In this document: positions 1 through 12,800 of the stretch, piece by piece
How the letters are laid out: each line of letters opens with the position of its first letter
How positions within the stretch are numbered: the stretch's first letter is position 1
Assembly (NCBI GenBank): GCA_016859345.1
Contig: CM029121.1
Span: forward strand, 28,546,027 to 28,610,026
Origin: Istiophorus platypterus
Taxonomy: Eukaryota; Chordata; Actinopteri; Istiophoriformes; Istiophoridae
DNA length: 64,000 nt
Direction of reading: 5' to 3'
The notes under the pieces: model-generated
Told to the model about the DNA's origin: nothing
What the model saw: only the letters and a program-made list of their open reading frames with translations
The model's database searches: none
Translations under genes and position numbers: made by a program

Positions 1-598
1 AATTCATGTCACGTCCAGACAGGTGATTTCGCCTGTTGCCCGTACGACAATGCCGCCGACCACATGACGTCTGCGTGTTTTGAGCCGAACACGTGAGTGT
101 CTGTAAACGCTGTACGACATGTGAAGCACGGTTTTCTAATTTGTCTGACTGAGTGTGAACGCAGCCTGTTTCTCTGCTCCAGTTTTCCCATTCAGGCTCA
201 AACTGTTTGCATAATTAGTCCTTTTATCATGTGCGTGCGTGCGTGTGTGTGTGTGTGTGTGTGTGAAATCATGTCCACTTCTCAGTAGCTCTTGTAGACA
301 ATCATTCCTTTCACACACACTCACACAGAAACACACACTCTGAATTCCCCCTGCGCCACTGTACCAGACTAAAACCAGTGGCCGATGGTGGGAATGTTCA
401 CCTCATTTCCAGTTCACTTCTTCCATGTTTGCCCTGGAAGAAGAAGAAGCAGTGTGATCAGTGTGTGTGTGTGTGTGTGTGTGTTTGTGTGTGTGAGCTG
501 CTGTTGTTCCTCAGCTGTTTTCCTTTTTGCATGAACTTCACATTGATTTGCCTCCTCCTGTTCATTTACATGATCATCCTCCCTGAAACCTGATGCAA

Positions 599-761
599 GT
601 GTGAGTGTGTTTGTGTGTGAGTGTGTGTGAGTGTGTGTGAGTGTGTGTGTGTGTGCGTGTGAGTGAGTGAGTGAGTGAGTGAGTGAGTGAGTGTGTGTGA
701 GTGAGTGAGTGAGTGAGTGAGTGTGAGTGTGTGTGTGTGAGTGAGTGAGTGAGTGAGTGTG

Positions 762-801
<40 letters not shown>

Positions 802-827
802 TGTGTGTGTGTGTGTGTGTGTGTGAG
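599..827. repeat. GT/GTGA compound microsatellite
   Basis: Roughly 230 bp alternates GTGTGT with runs of GAGT/GTGA. It creates a long His-Thr/Ser open frame on the minus strand that is not a gene. Confidence 0.95.
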
Positions 828-3295
828 AGGATTTGTTAAAGCAACCAACCAAATACCTCTGAGCTGTTTGTTAGAAGGTGGATTAACACCTCATCCCTCT
901 TCCACTCTAAACAACAGCAGTGGTCACAGTCCAGTCTGGTTGACATATTTCTTTTTTTTTTACTAACCATAATTGTTATTTTTATTCGTATATTTTTATT
1001 GTGGACTCATCGTCACCTTGATTCAGAGCAGGAGTTTATGAAAACATGGGTGAAAAGAGACACGACAGGTAGAGAATGATTTTTTTTTAGATTTAAATTA
1101 ACAAATTAAGGTAAAATATCTAAGATCTTATTTCATATAAAACCAAGTTTCTGACTCTGTTCATGGCAGATTTTTTTCTGTCAGTGCAGTTTTCTTGTTA
1201 CTGTCACGTAGGCGTGGTTTATGCTGCCTCATGTGCCTGGTTAAGAGCTGGGGCCACAAGCGCCGACAGAAATGCTGTTGCACTCCTGCTGTCCATTTTC
1301 TAATCAAAAAGCTGCAGAAGAACTGGAGATATCCTGCTCTTTTTAACCTTCCTTGTTAAAACCTGAAGCCTACATTACCCACAATGCACCTGGACCTCTG
1401 ACCAGTGGGTGTGGTAGATCTGGGAGTCTATGCTTGTAGCATCTAATATATCCTGGAGCCTGAAGCAGAGCTGAGGTGGGGGGGGGCAGAGATCTGTCAG
1501 CTAACCCCCCACCCCCCAAATAGCTGAAGTTGCCCTTTGGCTTTAACCCCAGAGGCTGTGTCAAATGAAGACAATGGAACTGGTGAAACCTAACTAAAGT
1601 CCAGGCTCCCAACAGAAACTGTGTGACATGTACATGATGGTAAAACTTTGTTTAAACGTTCACTCTGCAAAGTAAAACTTAAGATAGAAAACACAGGTGA
1701 GATGTTGAATGAACAGGGGAGTGAAGACCTGCCCTCGGTTTTCCCAGATTCCCAAGATCCTCTTGACCCTGGTTGATTTATGTTTCATAGGAATACACAT
1801 ATCCGGTCTTGTGGTGTGGAAACACGCCCCATGGTCTCTGGACCGAAAGCTCAAAGGGTTTTTGATTTTAGAAGAGGAACATCGGCCTTTTATTCCTCTC
1901 CCACTTCCTGTTTTCTTTCTCAATAAGCTGCTTTTTCCTCCGAGCGTCGTCTCCTCGTGTGCGAGCAGCGTCACGGTCGAAGTGGGACTTGTTTCATCCG
2001 TCCGACTGTTTCAGCGACGCATTGTTGCTGATTTGCCTCTTGCTGTTATCTGTGGTCGCATTTACATCCTCGCCATCGTGCAGCTCCTGATAACACAAGG
2101 AAACTGGCCCATTAAGGCCGCGTGATGTACAGGCCGAGGCAGCTGCGCCCGGAGACCCCGTGCGGGTTCTGGTTCCCAGAGCTAACCGCGGGACACCGAG
2201 CTGCTCTCTGTCTGTTTTTGTACCAAACAGAATTAAAGTAATTTCATTAGGAGTGTGTTTGAGCTCAAGTCTAGATGAAAAAAACATCCTCGGTTTCTCT
2301 AGAAATTCCCCACAAGACTGGTAAAACAAACTCCTCAAGCGGATGTCAAATGAAAACTTTCCAACGTGACCATCCCCTTCCACAAATGAGCTCGCTACAA
2401 AAACCGTAAAGAAAAATATAAAACCAGGAACACAAAAAAATTTAGTCGCTAGAAAAACATGAGGCCGTTTTCAGAAATAAAGTCAGGAATAGTTTTTATT
2501 TCTCAGTGAACTTAACACAGACTGAAGTACAGACACAAAACCTAAAACCAGTCAGTATCTGCTGTGGCCCCCCTTTGCCCTTAGACTAGCTCCAGTTCTC
2601 GTCGGTTCACCTGGACACAGCTCTTCAGGTTCTCAGCAGGTTGATTGTTCTAAGGATCTTGGAGATCCTGCCTCAGTTCTTCTGTGGATTCAGTCTTGTC
2701 ATGTGGTCCCAGACTGATCTGAGATCGGGTCTCTGTGGGGTCCAAACCCTCTGGTGTAGGACTCCTGGTCCTCCTGGTCTCTGTAGACGGGTCTTTGAGT
2801 CTGAATCTGTGACGATCGGACGTCTCCTGATGGGACTGATGATGGTACCTGAACATCTAGTTCTGTCCTGTGTGTGACCTGAATTACCTTTTTCCATCTC
2901 CTGCTGATTCCAGATCAGTGAGAAAAGCTCTGACTAGACAGAGGAGTTTCTTCCAAACAGTCCCCAGACCTGCAGAAATCTTCTGTTCACGCTGTCGAAC
3001 TGTTGCTCACTTTAAGATGCTGAAATTTGGTCTCCGGAGCGCCCCCCCCTCCCCTGGACAAAACAAGAGGAGAAACGTGAGAACGTCGCCAGCTCAGCAC
3101 CATCACCCCCGTGTTGGGAAAATAATTTCTAAAAATCTGAACATGTCTCTTAAACATATGATTAAATAAACAAGCAGCTTGATTTTCCACAACTTGACTC
3201 GGATTCTTGTGCGTGTTAACCTGCGGCTGAGAGGTTGTGAGGACCTGGTTTTTGTGGACCTGGGGTTCTTGTCTGTCCGGCCAGAACCGGACCCC

Positions 3296-3345
3296 ATGTG
3301 ATGTGATGTGATGTGATGTGATGTGATGTGATGTGATGTGATGTG
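3296..3345. repeat. (ATGTG)10 pentanucleotide microsatellite
   Basis: Ten perfect ATGTG copies end 20 bp before the 3' splice site of the first visible gramd2a exon at 3366. Confidence 0.95.
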
Positions 3346-3365
3346 TCGTGTCTTTTGTCCTTCAG

Positions 3366-3590
3366 GCTGCAGCTGATCGATGACCTGTCCTACGAAGATG
3401 TGAAGAAGTGCTACAGAGGATCGGTGAGTCCTTCGCTCGGCAACACAATGAGAGCCCACACTCAAGCACACACACTCGCATACACACACACACTCACACA
3501 CACACACACTCACTCACTCACACACTCACACACACACACACACTCACACACACACTCACACACACACACACACATGGTCAGACACACACA

Positions 3591-3635
<45 letters not shown>

Positions 3636-6600
3636 CCCTGTTGGTGTCCTCAGACGTCCAGAGATGACGAAAGACCAGCAGGAGACTTTTCAAATCTTTT
3701 TTTAAGTCTCTGCAGAAGTTTCCGGCGTCTGTCTCGTCTCCATGGGAACATGTTCAGGGGTGTGTGTGTGTGTGTGAGTGTGTGTGTGTGTGAGGGACCT
3801 GGTCCAGCAGACAGAAACTGTCAACCTTCAAACACCAGCGGTTCAAACACAGATGAGTTTACAGATTAAAGTTATGGGAAATGAGTTACAGCCTTTTAGT
3901 CTTTAGTAAGTTTTACAGCTGCGGGTTTGACGCTTTCTGACCCATTGACGGACCCTCGATTGTTCACGTCTCTGCTCGCTGAATGTGTCTGAGGGAGGGG
4001 TCGCGCCGATATTATTGATCTGCTGGATTTAAAAAAGGCCGTGTGAAAGTTTCTGAGACGCAAACGCAGCACAGGTGGGATTTAAAGGAGGGAAAAGAGT
4101 CGTGACTCATTCAAGTAAAGAGCTGAACTAACAGTTAACTAGAAATGAAAGAGTGAGCCATTAAAGTTATAAACCTTTAACTAAATCCAGTTTCAATAAA
4201 CATGGTTATTTGTTCACCGAAAGGAACAGATGATCATGTAAAACTTGTACCTCCCCGTTTAGAGGGAAATATTGTACGTTTCAGTTCACTGCATTTATTT
4301 AACAGTTTCTCAGATTAAGATTTCACATTAAAAAAAATAACCTCATAAAATCCAACAGGTTTTTGGTTAAACCAGTAGTTTACAATCTCTCTGCCTTGTG
4401 TTGTGCATAGTAGGTTGTTGTTTAGACAACTGAGTAAATTACTGTAAATGTATTTTCTTTTTTTCCAGCTGTTTGTATAAATTTTCACTTTAACATTCAC
4501 CTCAAGGTTTTATAGTTTCAACACTGTCTGAGCTTCAAGGCCTTTGTTCCAAAAATGGAAAAAATAAAGAGCTCATATTTAGAGAATCTCTTCATTTTGA
4601 GGTGAATTAAGAACATTTCAAACAGTGTATCAAACCTGACTTCTGACGTCAGCAACCCAACATTAAAAAGCTTTTACCAGACTCTGTTGGTGTCGGAGAC
4701 TCTAGTTTGACCCAGATGTAGAAACCAGCTCCGGGATCTTCACCTGCAGCATTGAGGCGTCGAGCTGCTGCTTCTGTTTACTGTTGCTCTAGTCTTTGTT
4801 GTTCCAGACAGGAACAGGAAGGCAGGAAGCCGGTGTCTGGTTCGCGGAGAATAAAGGCACAGGTGCACGCGGGATGGGGGGGGGGCATGATGCAACGTCT
4901 GACCCAAATATCAGGATCCAAAACAATAACTAAGACAGGGTTGTAGCGTGTTTAAAACAAGTGTATCACGGCTGGAGGTAATTATTTTCATATTGATTAA
5001 TATGCAGATTATTTTTCTTGTTGAACCTATTTATCGTTTGGTTTATGGAACGTCAGAAAAATGTGAAAATGGTCATCGCAGTTTCCTCGAGATTCAGATG
5101 ATGAAACAGCAGCAAGTTCTAACATTTCAGAACTTGAAATCCTCAAAAAAAAGACTGAATGTATTTTTTTTTCTTGATTTAATGATAAAATATCATGTGT
5201 GATTGAAAGTAAATGGGGCCTGCAGCCGCTCACAAATATTAAATGAAAAAGTGAATGAAAGGGAATAATCGACAATATGTTTTTTTTCCCCCATTATTAT
5301 ATTCAATGATTAACTCAAAAATAAGAAATGTCAATTATTATCGAAAATAAAGGCCTGTCCCTGGAGGTCGGATGCCCAAACAAGAAGTTTCCTCAGGCTG
5401 CTGGTTTGTACAAAAACTGTATCATCTGCATAAAAATGTACATAGAATTATTCATTTATTTGTAATGTAAAACGTAATGGACCAAGAACAGAGCCCTGTG
5501 GCACCTCAGCAACAACAGTTAACAGTGGCCTGCTATTATGATGTCCAGTATTGATTGAACCATATCTCCTGGTGCTAAACTTCATCAGTTAGCGAAACAC
5601 AAAGAGCTGAATGTGTGATTATCTGTGATCGTATATTTTCCTCCTCCTTCCCACAGACTGTCAGCAAGTACAACTCCCAGTACCACAAGCTGTTCCAGAC
5701 GGTCCCCAAAGAGGAGATCCTGATGAAAGGTACCGGGTCCGCCCCCGCCCCGACTCGGTCTAGAATCAGCCTGGGTCGGCTCGTGTCTGCTGTACATTTG
5801 TATGATGTCTGGTTTCTGCCCTCCCCCTCTTCTGCAGTCTATTCGTGTGCGTTGTTGAGAGACATCCTGCTGCAGGGACGACTCTACATCTCCAGAAACT
5901 GGCTGTGTTTCTACGCAAACCTGTTTGGTAAAGACATCAAGGTGAGTGAGGACGCTCTCAGACCTGCTGACCCGTTCAGACTCTGTCCGCACGGAACCGG
6001 ACGGATATGAAAACACACTTTTTCCATCTAACCATCCACACTGGACTGTTTTTCTCTCTGAATTGGACCAATCTGAAAACAAGAGTCTTACATCCAGCTT
6101 GATTTGACTGAGCAGAAGTGAAGGAAAAAGTTTGTCCTAAGCAGCAGGCGACGTTCGTGAGCTTTGGTTAAATGACTGTTTGACACCTATCGGACAAATT
6201 GTCCAATAACAGAAACAGACACATGTGACACATAATGATTTAAATTTCTCCTTTTTTGTACCGATTCTTATTTCTATCGATTTTCCTGTATTTTTTATTA
6301 TTGGCTGCTTTTTTTTAGCCAAATTGCCTCTCGTGGATACTAAAGCTTTGAATGACCATGGACACCAGGTGAGCACCGGATGCTCAGCAGACAGATGGGT
6401 TGTCCCACTCCGAACTTGACGGACAGTTTGAGGACCTGTTTTTCTATCCTCTGATTTCCCCGCTCTTGTTTTTTTTCACACTTAAATGATGATGAAGAAC
6501 CTTTCATAAACGTCCTGAAAACACAAATGCTCTGCTTTAGGATGAAGCCGACCCTGTAGTTACACACAGCATATAAGCAATATTAAAGGAAATAATGCTG

Positions 6601-9600
6601 TGAGGTCAAAGGTCAGAGTATCAGGGTTGAGCTATAACACAATTGTCGAGTCCTTCGTCAGTTCTGCTTTAGCTTAGCTGAACTTGAGTTGGTGGTTTTA
6701 TAAACGTGGTTTGAGCTTAATTTATCTTTAACCAAAACTTAAGAGCTCTGCTTTATTTTGTGTTTAATGTAGCTTCATGTTTTAGTTTAATTTATCCTCA
6801 GCTTTTATGTTTTGCCAGCTACAGTCTATATATTTCATACATTAGTTATGTTTTAGCTTGAGTTTTAACGTTTTGAGCGTAATCACTTAGTTTAGTCCCT
6901 CCGGTGTATTAGTTAAATGCAGCAGGTCAGTGAACACACAGGTAATTGAGGTTGTTAATTAATGAATTTTAAATGAATTAATTGGATATATTTTAATTCA
7001 GGCTCTTTAATAGTTTCTTGTAGTTTTGACTGTTTGTGATTAACTTCATTAGAAAAAACATTATATACATTTATCACAAACAGATTTTAGTATTTTTTCT
7101 GTAAAAGAAGTCAGTCTCTCTGGGGCTTTTACAAATGGGAAAATTTTCCAGATCCAGTTGTTCAACTTTATTCTCACAACACACAGAACCAGGTTTTGGC
7201 AGTTTCCCTTGTTCTGAATCTGGGGATTTTTATCTAAGCTTCATATTTAGTTATTGATACACACGGGGATGGACAATAAAAACTAAAACTCACACGATCT
7301 TAAATCTTGTTTTTCTGTGTCTGGAACTTAAGATGAGAAAATCTGTTTGTTTACAGACGAAATGATTGATTTCAGGTTCGTGAAACCTCATGTGTTGTTC
7401 AGTCGTCAGCATTTTTCGTATTGTTGGTCCAGAGAGGAGGAAGGTTAATGATAGAGTCCAGGTCAAAGGTCAACACATGTTTGACGCCTGTTCTCCCGAT
7501 GCCTTGCTCAAGAGTAGCTCAATGTTTGCTCTGCCTTCGGACTCATGACTCGAACTGATTCTTCTTCCCTGGTTCTGCAGGTCTGTATTCCAGTGGTGTC
7601 GGTCCGGCTGGTGAAGAAGCACAAGACGGCCGGTCTGGTGCCGAACGGTCTGGCCATTACCATGGACACTGGACAGAAGGTACCGGGTTGGGGCTGGCAC
7701 AGAATTAAAAGGGGGTCTGGGGTTCGGATTGTCTGGGGTCTGGGGGTCTGGGGGACTGGGGTCTGGAGTTCGGGGGTCTGGGGTCTGGGGTCTGGGGTCG
7801 GGAGGTCTCGGGTCTGGGGGCCTGGGGTCTGGGGTCTGGCAGTGGCTGTGTGAGGCTCATAAATGTTGGATAAAGTAAAAAACTAAAAGTACAGTTGACC
7901 ATTATTCTGTTATTAGTTTTAAAGATTTCATGGGTATAAGTGTGGGACAAGGGGTCTGAAGTCTGAAGGTCAGAGTTTTTCGGTCCATCCTCAGGGGACC
8001 ATCAACATCTGAACCTCATTCCATCGCAGTCCATCCTACAGTTGTTGAGACGCTTCGACACCTGTGGATGAACTGTTAAAATATTTCTGATCAGCTTTTG
8101 ATCAATCAATCCATTCTGGTGTAAACTGTCCAGTCACCCGCTGCATGTCCGTCTGCAGTATGTCTTCGTGTCCCTGCTGTCCAGAGACAGCGTCTACGAC
8201 GTCCTCAGGAGGATCTGCACTCACCTGCAGGTTTGTGGCTCACCTGTATGAAGGTTCAGTCCTTTTGAGAATCACTGTCATCCAGTCCTGTCTAGAACCG
8301 GATCAGAAAAATCGACCCGTCTGACTGTGTCTCTGGCTGCAGGTGAACGGGAAGAGTCTGAGTCTGAAGCAGTACCTGGAGGAACCCAGCTCTCTGTCCA
8401 TGGTAATGTTGCATTCGTTACTTACATAAAGGAAACGTTCGACACAGTCAGTCAATCTGTCAAACTTTATTTGTGCTTTAGTACAGGTCAGTGCTTCACA
8501 GACCTAAAGGTGATGAGACAGCAGAGATGTGAACTTAGAGTCTGAGACTAGTTCACAGGAGAAAATAAAAGTGGTGAAAAGTAATAAGAATATTAAAGAT
8601 AAATAAACAGTATATAATAAAGACAACACAAGGAGGAATATTACATTTTTAAAAACATGAATAAAAGAAAAATAGATTCAAAATTAATATTAAAAATATA
8701 AACTTACCTTCATACAAACTAAATGGGTTCGTGTTTACATTTGATGAGGACAGAAATAATGAAGGTGTCACAGGTAACTGAGGAAATACAATAATATATA
8801 AATGTGAGCTTGTCTGTAAATTATTGTTCACTTTTCTATCACACACGTTCTCCATTCGCCTCCTAATTTAGCACCAAACTGCCTCAAAATTTCTGGGAAC
8901 ATCTGAGTCATAGAGAGCTATAAACCAGAAAATCCAGGAAGTTTCCAGGAAAATGAGCTGGAAATAACAGGAACCTTAAAATAAAGTGTTAACAAAGACA
9001 TCTAAACGCAAGACGTCTACCTGAATAAAATAAATTCTAAAATGTGACAAATGATGTCAATCAGAAACTCTCTGGTTAAAGAATGATGACAGAGGACAAG
9101 GTTTCCCTGTGCTGCCTTCAGGTTCTGTCTGAAACGGTGTAATCATGAGTTGAAGAACGTTTTCAATATGATGTGCATCTGGTGGAGGAAGTACTCACAT
9201 CCTGTTCATAGCTTAAAGTACCTGTATATACATTGATATTCAGTTACAAGTCCCACATGTAGTTACAGCAAAGTGTCGGTAGGTTTGGTATCGTTGGTTT
9301 AAAAACTCAGCAGGTTTTATAAGTTGTTGTATTTATGTAAAATCAGTAACTTAGGTAAATTTCAAGCAGCAAAAACTAAAATGTTTCCCTCTGATATGTG
9401 GTGAAGTAGAAGTATAAAGTGGAATAAAAAGGAAATACTTGAATAAAAGTACTGGTACTTGAGTAAATGTACTTAATTACTTTCCACCACTGTCTCTGAG
9501 CCAAAAGCTGTTGATTTGTCACAGTTTCTATCTTAACTACATCTCTAAATCTCAGTTTTGTTATTCAAACAAACTTTAGATTTATTTTGTGCAGCATCAT

Positions 9601-9801
9601 AACAGGGTCTAAGAAATAGCTTCATACTACATTTCTGAGAGTGAACTGCTCCCTGAATGCATCATGCTGTGCAAGGATCTTTTAAAAAGCACTTGAAGGC
9701 AACGGCATCATGTCATGCCCCCCCACACACACACACACACACAGCGTCCATCATAAAAAAAAAAATTCTCCTGGACATTAATCCATCTGTTTTCTTTCCT
9801 G

Positions 9802-9842
<41 letters not shown>

Positions 9843-9868
9843 GTCTTTCTCTGTCTCTCTCTCTCCCC

Positions 9869-9899
<31 letters not shown>

Positions 9900-12800
9900 C
9901 CTGTCTCTCCTTGTCTCTCTCTCTTCACCCTGTCTCTCTCTCGCCCTGTCTCTCTCTCTCGCCCTGTCTCTCTGTCTCTCCCTGTCCCTCTCTCTCCCTC
10001 TCTCTCTCTCTCTCTCGGCCTGTCTCTCCTTGTCTCTCTCTCTTCACCCTGTCTCTCTCTCTCGCCCTGTCTCTCTGTCTCTCCCTGTCTATCTCTCTCT
10101 CTCTGTCTCTTTCTCTCTCCCTGACTCGCCCTGTCTCACTCTCTCTCCGTCTCTCTCGCTTGCCCTGTCTCCCTCTGTCTCTCTCTCTCCCTCTGTCTCT
10201 CCCTGTCTCACCCTGTCTCTCTCTGTCTCTCTCTCTCTCTCCCCATCTCTCTCTCTCGCCCTGTCTCCCTCTGTCTCTCCCTGTCTCTCTCTCTGTCTCT
10301 TGCCCTGTCTCTCTCTCTCTCGCCCTGTCTCCCTCTGTCTCTCTCTCTCGCCCTCTCTCCCCCTGTCTCTCTCTCTCTCGCCCTGTCTCCCTCTGTCTCT
10401 CTCTCTCGCCCTGTCTCTCTCTCTATCTCCCTGTCTCTCTCGCTTGCCCCGTCACCCTCTGTCTCTCCCTGTCTCTCTGTCCTCATTCAGGACGAGTATC
10501 CGGAGGTGTTGAAGTGGAGGAGGAAACCGTCCCTCCCTGCCGTCTCCTCGTCCCTCCCCGACCTGCTGGGAAACTCCGCCCCCAGCCTAGCCTCCGACGC
10601 GCCCTTCAGCACGCACACGATCACTGGTAGGCCCGCCCACCTGTCAGTCAAGAGTCTCGGGTCCCCAGAGTTACAGACGGGGAGGCACTAACCCGTGTCC
10701 TGTTGTCTGCGTAGACAGGAGTCTGGAGACAGAGAAGATCCTGCTGACAGAACCAGTACCAGAACTGGGTCACACAGAGTACCAGCTGCTGAAACTCTTC
10801 ATCCTGCTGTGAGTCTCATTAGTGAAAAAAAAAATCTAAAAAGCTCAACTAAATGCCCAGAAAAGAAGAGAGACGGGACCAGAATTCTGCAGGAAATACA
10901 CAATACACATATGAAAGTTTTTGAAAAGTTAAAAGGTTTGTACTAAACTATAACATCTGCACATTCCCCATTTTAACGCAGGCGGATCTTCAGATATTTC
11001 CTCTCCATGAGGACACGCAGACTAAAATTACGACTTTATTCCGAAAATCTGACTTCATTTGCCTCTGCGGGACCCTAATACTACGTAGTGTCAGCAGAAG
11101 GACCGAAGTCAACAGGAGCGTCAGCATCAGCAGTCTCACATAGTCTGTGGTGTGTTTAGGGTCCTCTGTGGTCTACAGTTATGTCAAGGAACGGTATTTA
11201 ATTGCTGGCCTGTGCTGCCCCCTGCTGGTTGGTGTTCTTGATGCAGTGTGTTCATGTAACCACAGCACAGCAGGTTTGGGTGACTCAAATCAAAACATAT
11301 AGACATTTATACAAATATGTAAGTTTATGTTTTAATTTGAGGCATTTTATACATGTAAATATTATATATACGTACATAGACATATACATACATACATATA
11401 CACACGCAGATTTTTTTCATAGATTTTTTATAGACGATAGATACAAATATACATATAAAATACATATACATACATACATACATTTATATATAAATATACA
11501 TATAAACACACATTTGATTCAATTCAGATCTAGACCAGACTCTTGCAGAGACCAAATAATTCATACATACAAGTTAACATATGTACATTTATATATAAAC
11601 ATTTATACATAAATAAAGTCAGTAATAAATTAGTGACAGCTCATGTTTACTGGGGTTTAAATGGAGTCATTCATTCAAAAACTGATTTCAGTTTCGAAGG
11701 ACTAAAAATAAATGTCTCAGATGTTTCCAACTAGTTCTGAATGACAAAGATCCTTCCTGAAACATTGTCCCCGTTACTCAGATCATTAAAATCATTAAAA
11801 CTACTTTCTACTGAAGAAATAGTCCTGATGAAAACTGTTAACAGCAGCAGGAATGTTAGTGACCGATGCTCAAACTGAAACCATCTGACTCATAGACGTC
11901 TTTTTGTTTAAAGTCTGATACATGATCCGTCAGCATCCAGGCTCATAACAAAGTTAAAATGATTGTTTAACTTCGAGACCCAGAAATTTAAACCCTTAAT
12001 TTATATAAAATATGAGAAATCACAGCTTCACCCCTTTTCCTTGTTGCCGATGTTTTTCACACAGTTATTACCTGCAGACATGGTTTTAATCAGTGTTTAT
12101 CCCTCTTGTCAAGATCGGCTTCCTCTCTGTGCTTTTTCTGGAGTCTGACAACAGGAGGCGTCGGTGTGTTTGTGTAGTGAAAAGGTTGTGAAGGGTTCAG
12201 GTGTGTTCTGTGTTTAACTTACCTCTCTGTGTGTGCGTCTCAGCGTCTTCCTGCTGGTCCTGTCGTCCTGCTACTTGGCCTTCAGGGTCTGTCGCCTGGA
12301 GCAGCAGCTCAGCTTCCTGAGCAGCCAGCCGACGCTGAGAGACAGGTACACGTACACACACACACACACACAGAGGTTTATACAGCCAGAGAGTTTCCCT
12401 GCTGAGTCGCAGTGAAAGAGAAAAGATCAAACCAACTGTAATGGTCAAACTGTAACAACATTCATTGTTTCACAGTGGATGAGTCTGGCAGACTGTCTGA
12501 GGTAGTTTCCCCTCTGGTCCAGCAGGGGACGCTCGTGAAACTCCTCCTCACCTGAGCTGGTGCCTTATTGATCTATCAGTAAACCTGTTTAATCAATAAA
12601 AACTCAGGTTGACACTAGCGACCTAAAAGACCACTGTAGAAAGAAAACGGTCGTGTTCATTTTAAAGCTGCTACTGACGATTAATTGATCCATGAATTGA
12701 TCAGTTTCTTGGTCTATGAATCAATAAATTGACTAAAACGTCAGACAAACTGTGTAAAACCCTAAAAATATTTAAATTACTTTCAAATGAAACAAAAAAA

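Larger units (their letters stand above)
1..3365. other. Upstream or intronic DNA before the first visible gramd2a exon
   Basis: I see no coding exon here. The stretch holds GT microsatellites at 231-264 and 461-496, a long GT/GTGA compound array at 599-827, and a (ATGTG)n array at 3296-3345 just before the exon. A higher-complexity block at about 1905-2160 looks less repetitive and could be conserved noncoding DNA, but nothing in it is recognisable. Confidence 0.5.
5657..8402 (+). other. gramd2a: GRAM domain exons of gramd2a
   Basis: Exons 5657-5729, 5838-5941, 7581-7679, 8159-8230 and 8343-8402 together encode the PH-like GRAM domain. Within it are the strand pattern LQGRLYIS..WLCFYANLFGKDIK and the PNGLAITMDTGQKYVFVSLL stretch. 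The introns between them are 107 bp to 1.6 kb. They hold a G-rich TCTGGGG array just after the donor at 7679 and dispersed repeats at 7968-8070. Confidence 0.9.

Noticed and set aside
414..852. His-Thr rich minus-strand frames of 92-144 aa
   Set aside because: Translation of the GT/GTGA microsatellite.
1905..2160. Higher-complexity block with GATA-like words that could be the missing first gramd2a exon
   Set aside because: No ATG frame resembling the GRAMD2A N-terminus and no donor in the needed phase was found.
9657..10630. Long Ser-Leu-Cys rich plus-strand frames and Arg-Glu rich minus-strand frames
   Set aside because: They translate the CT microsatellite. Only 10491-10626 is a real gramd2a exon, and its correct frame is set by the acceptor at 10490.
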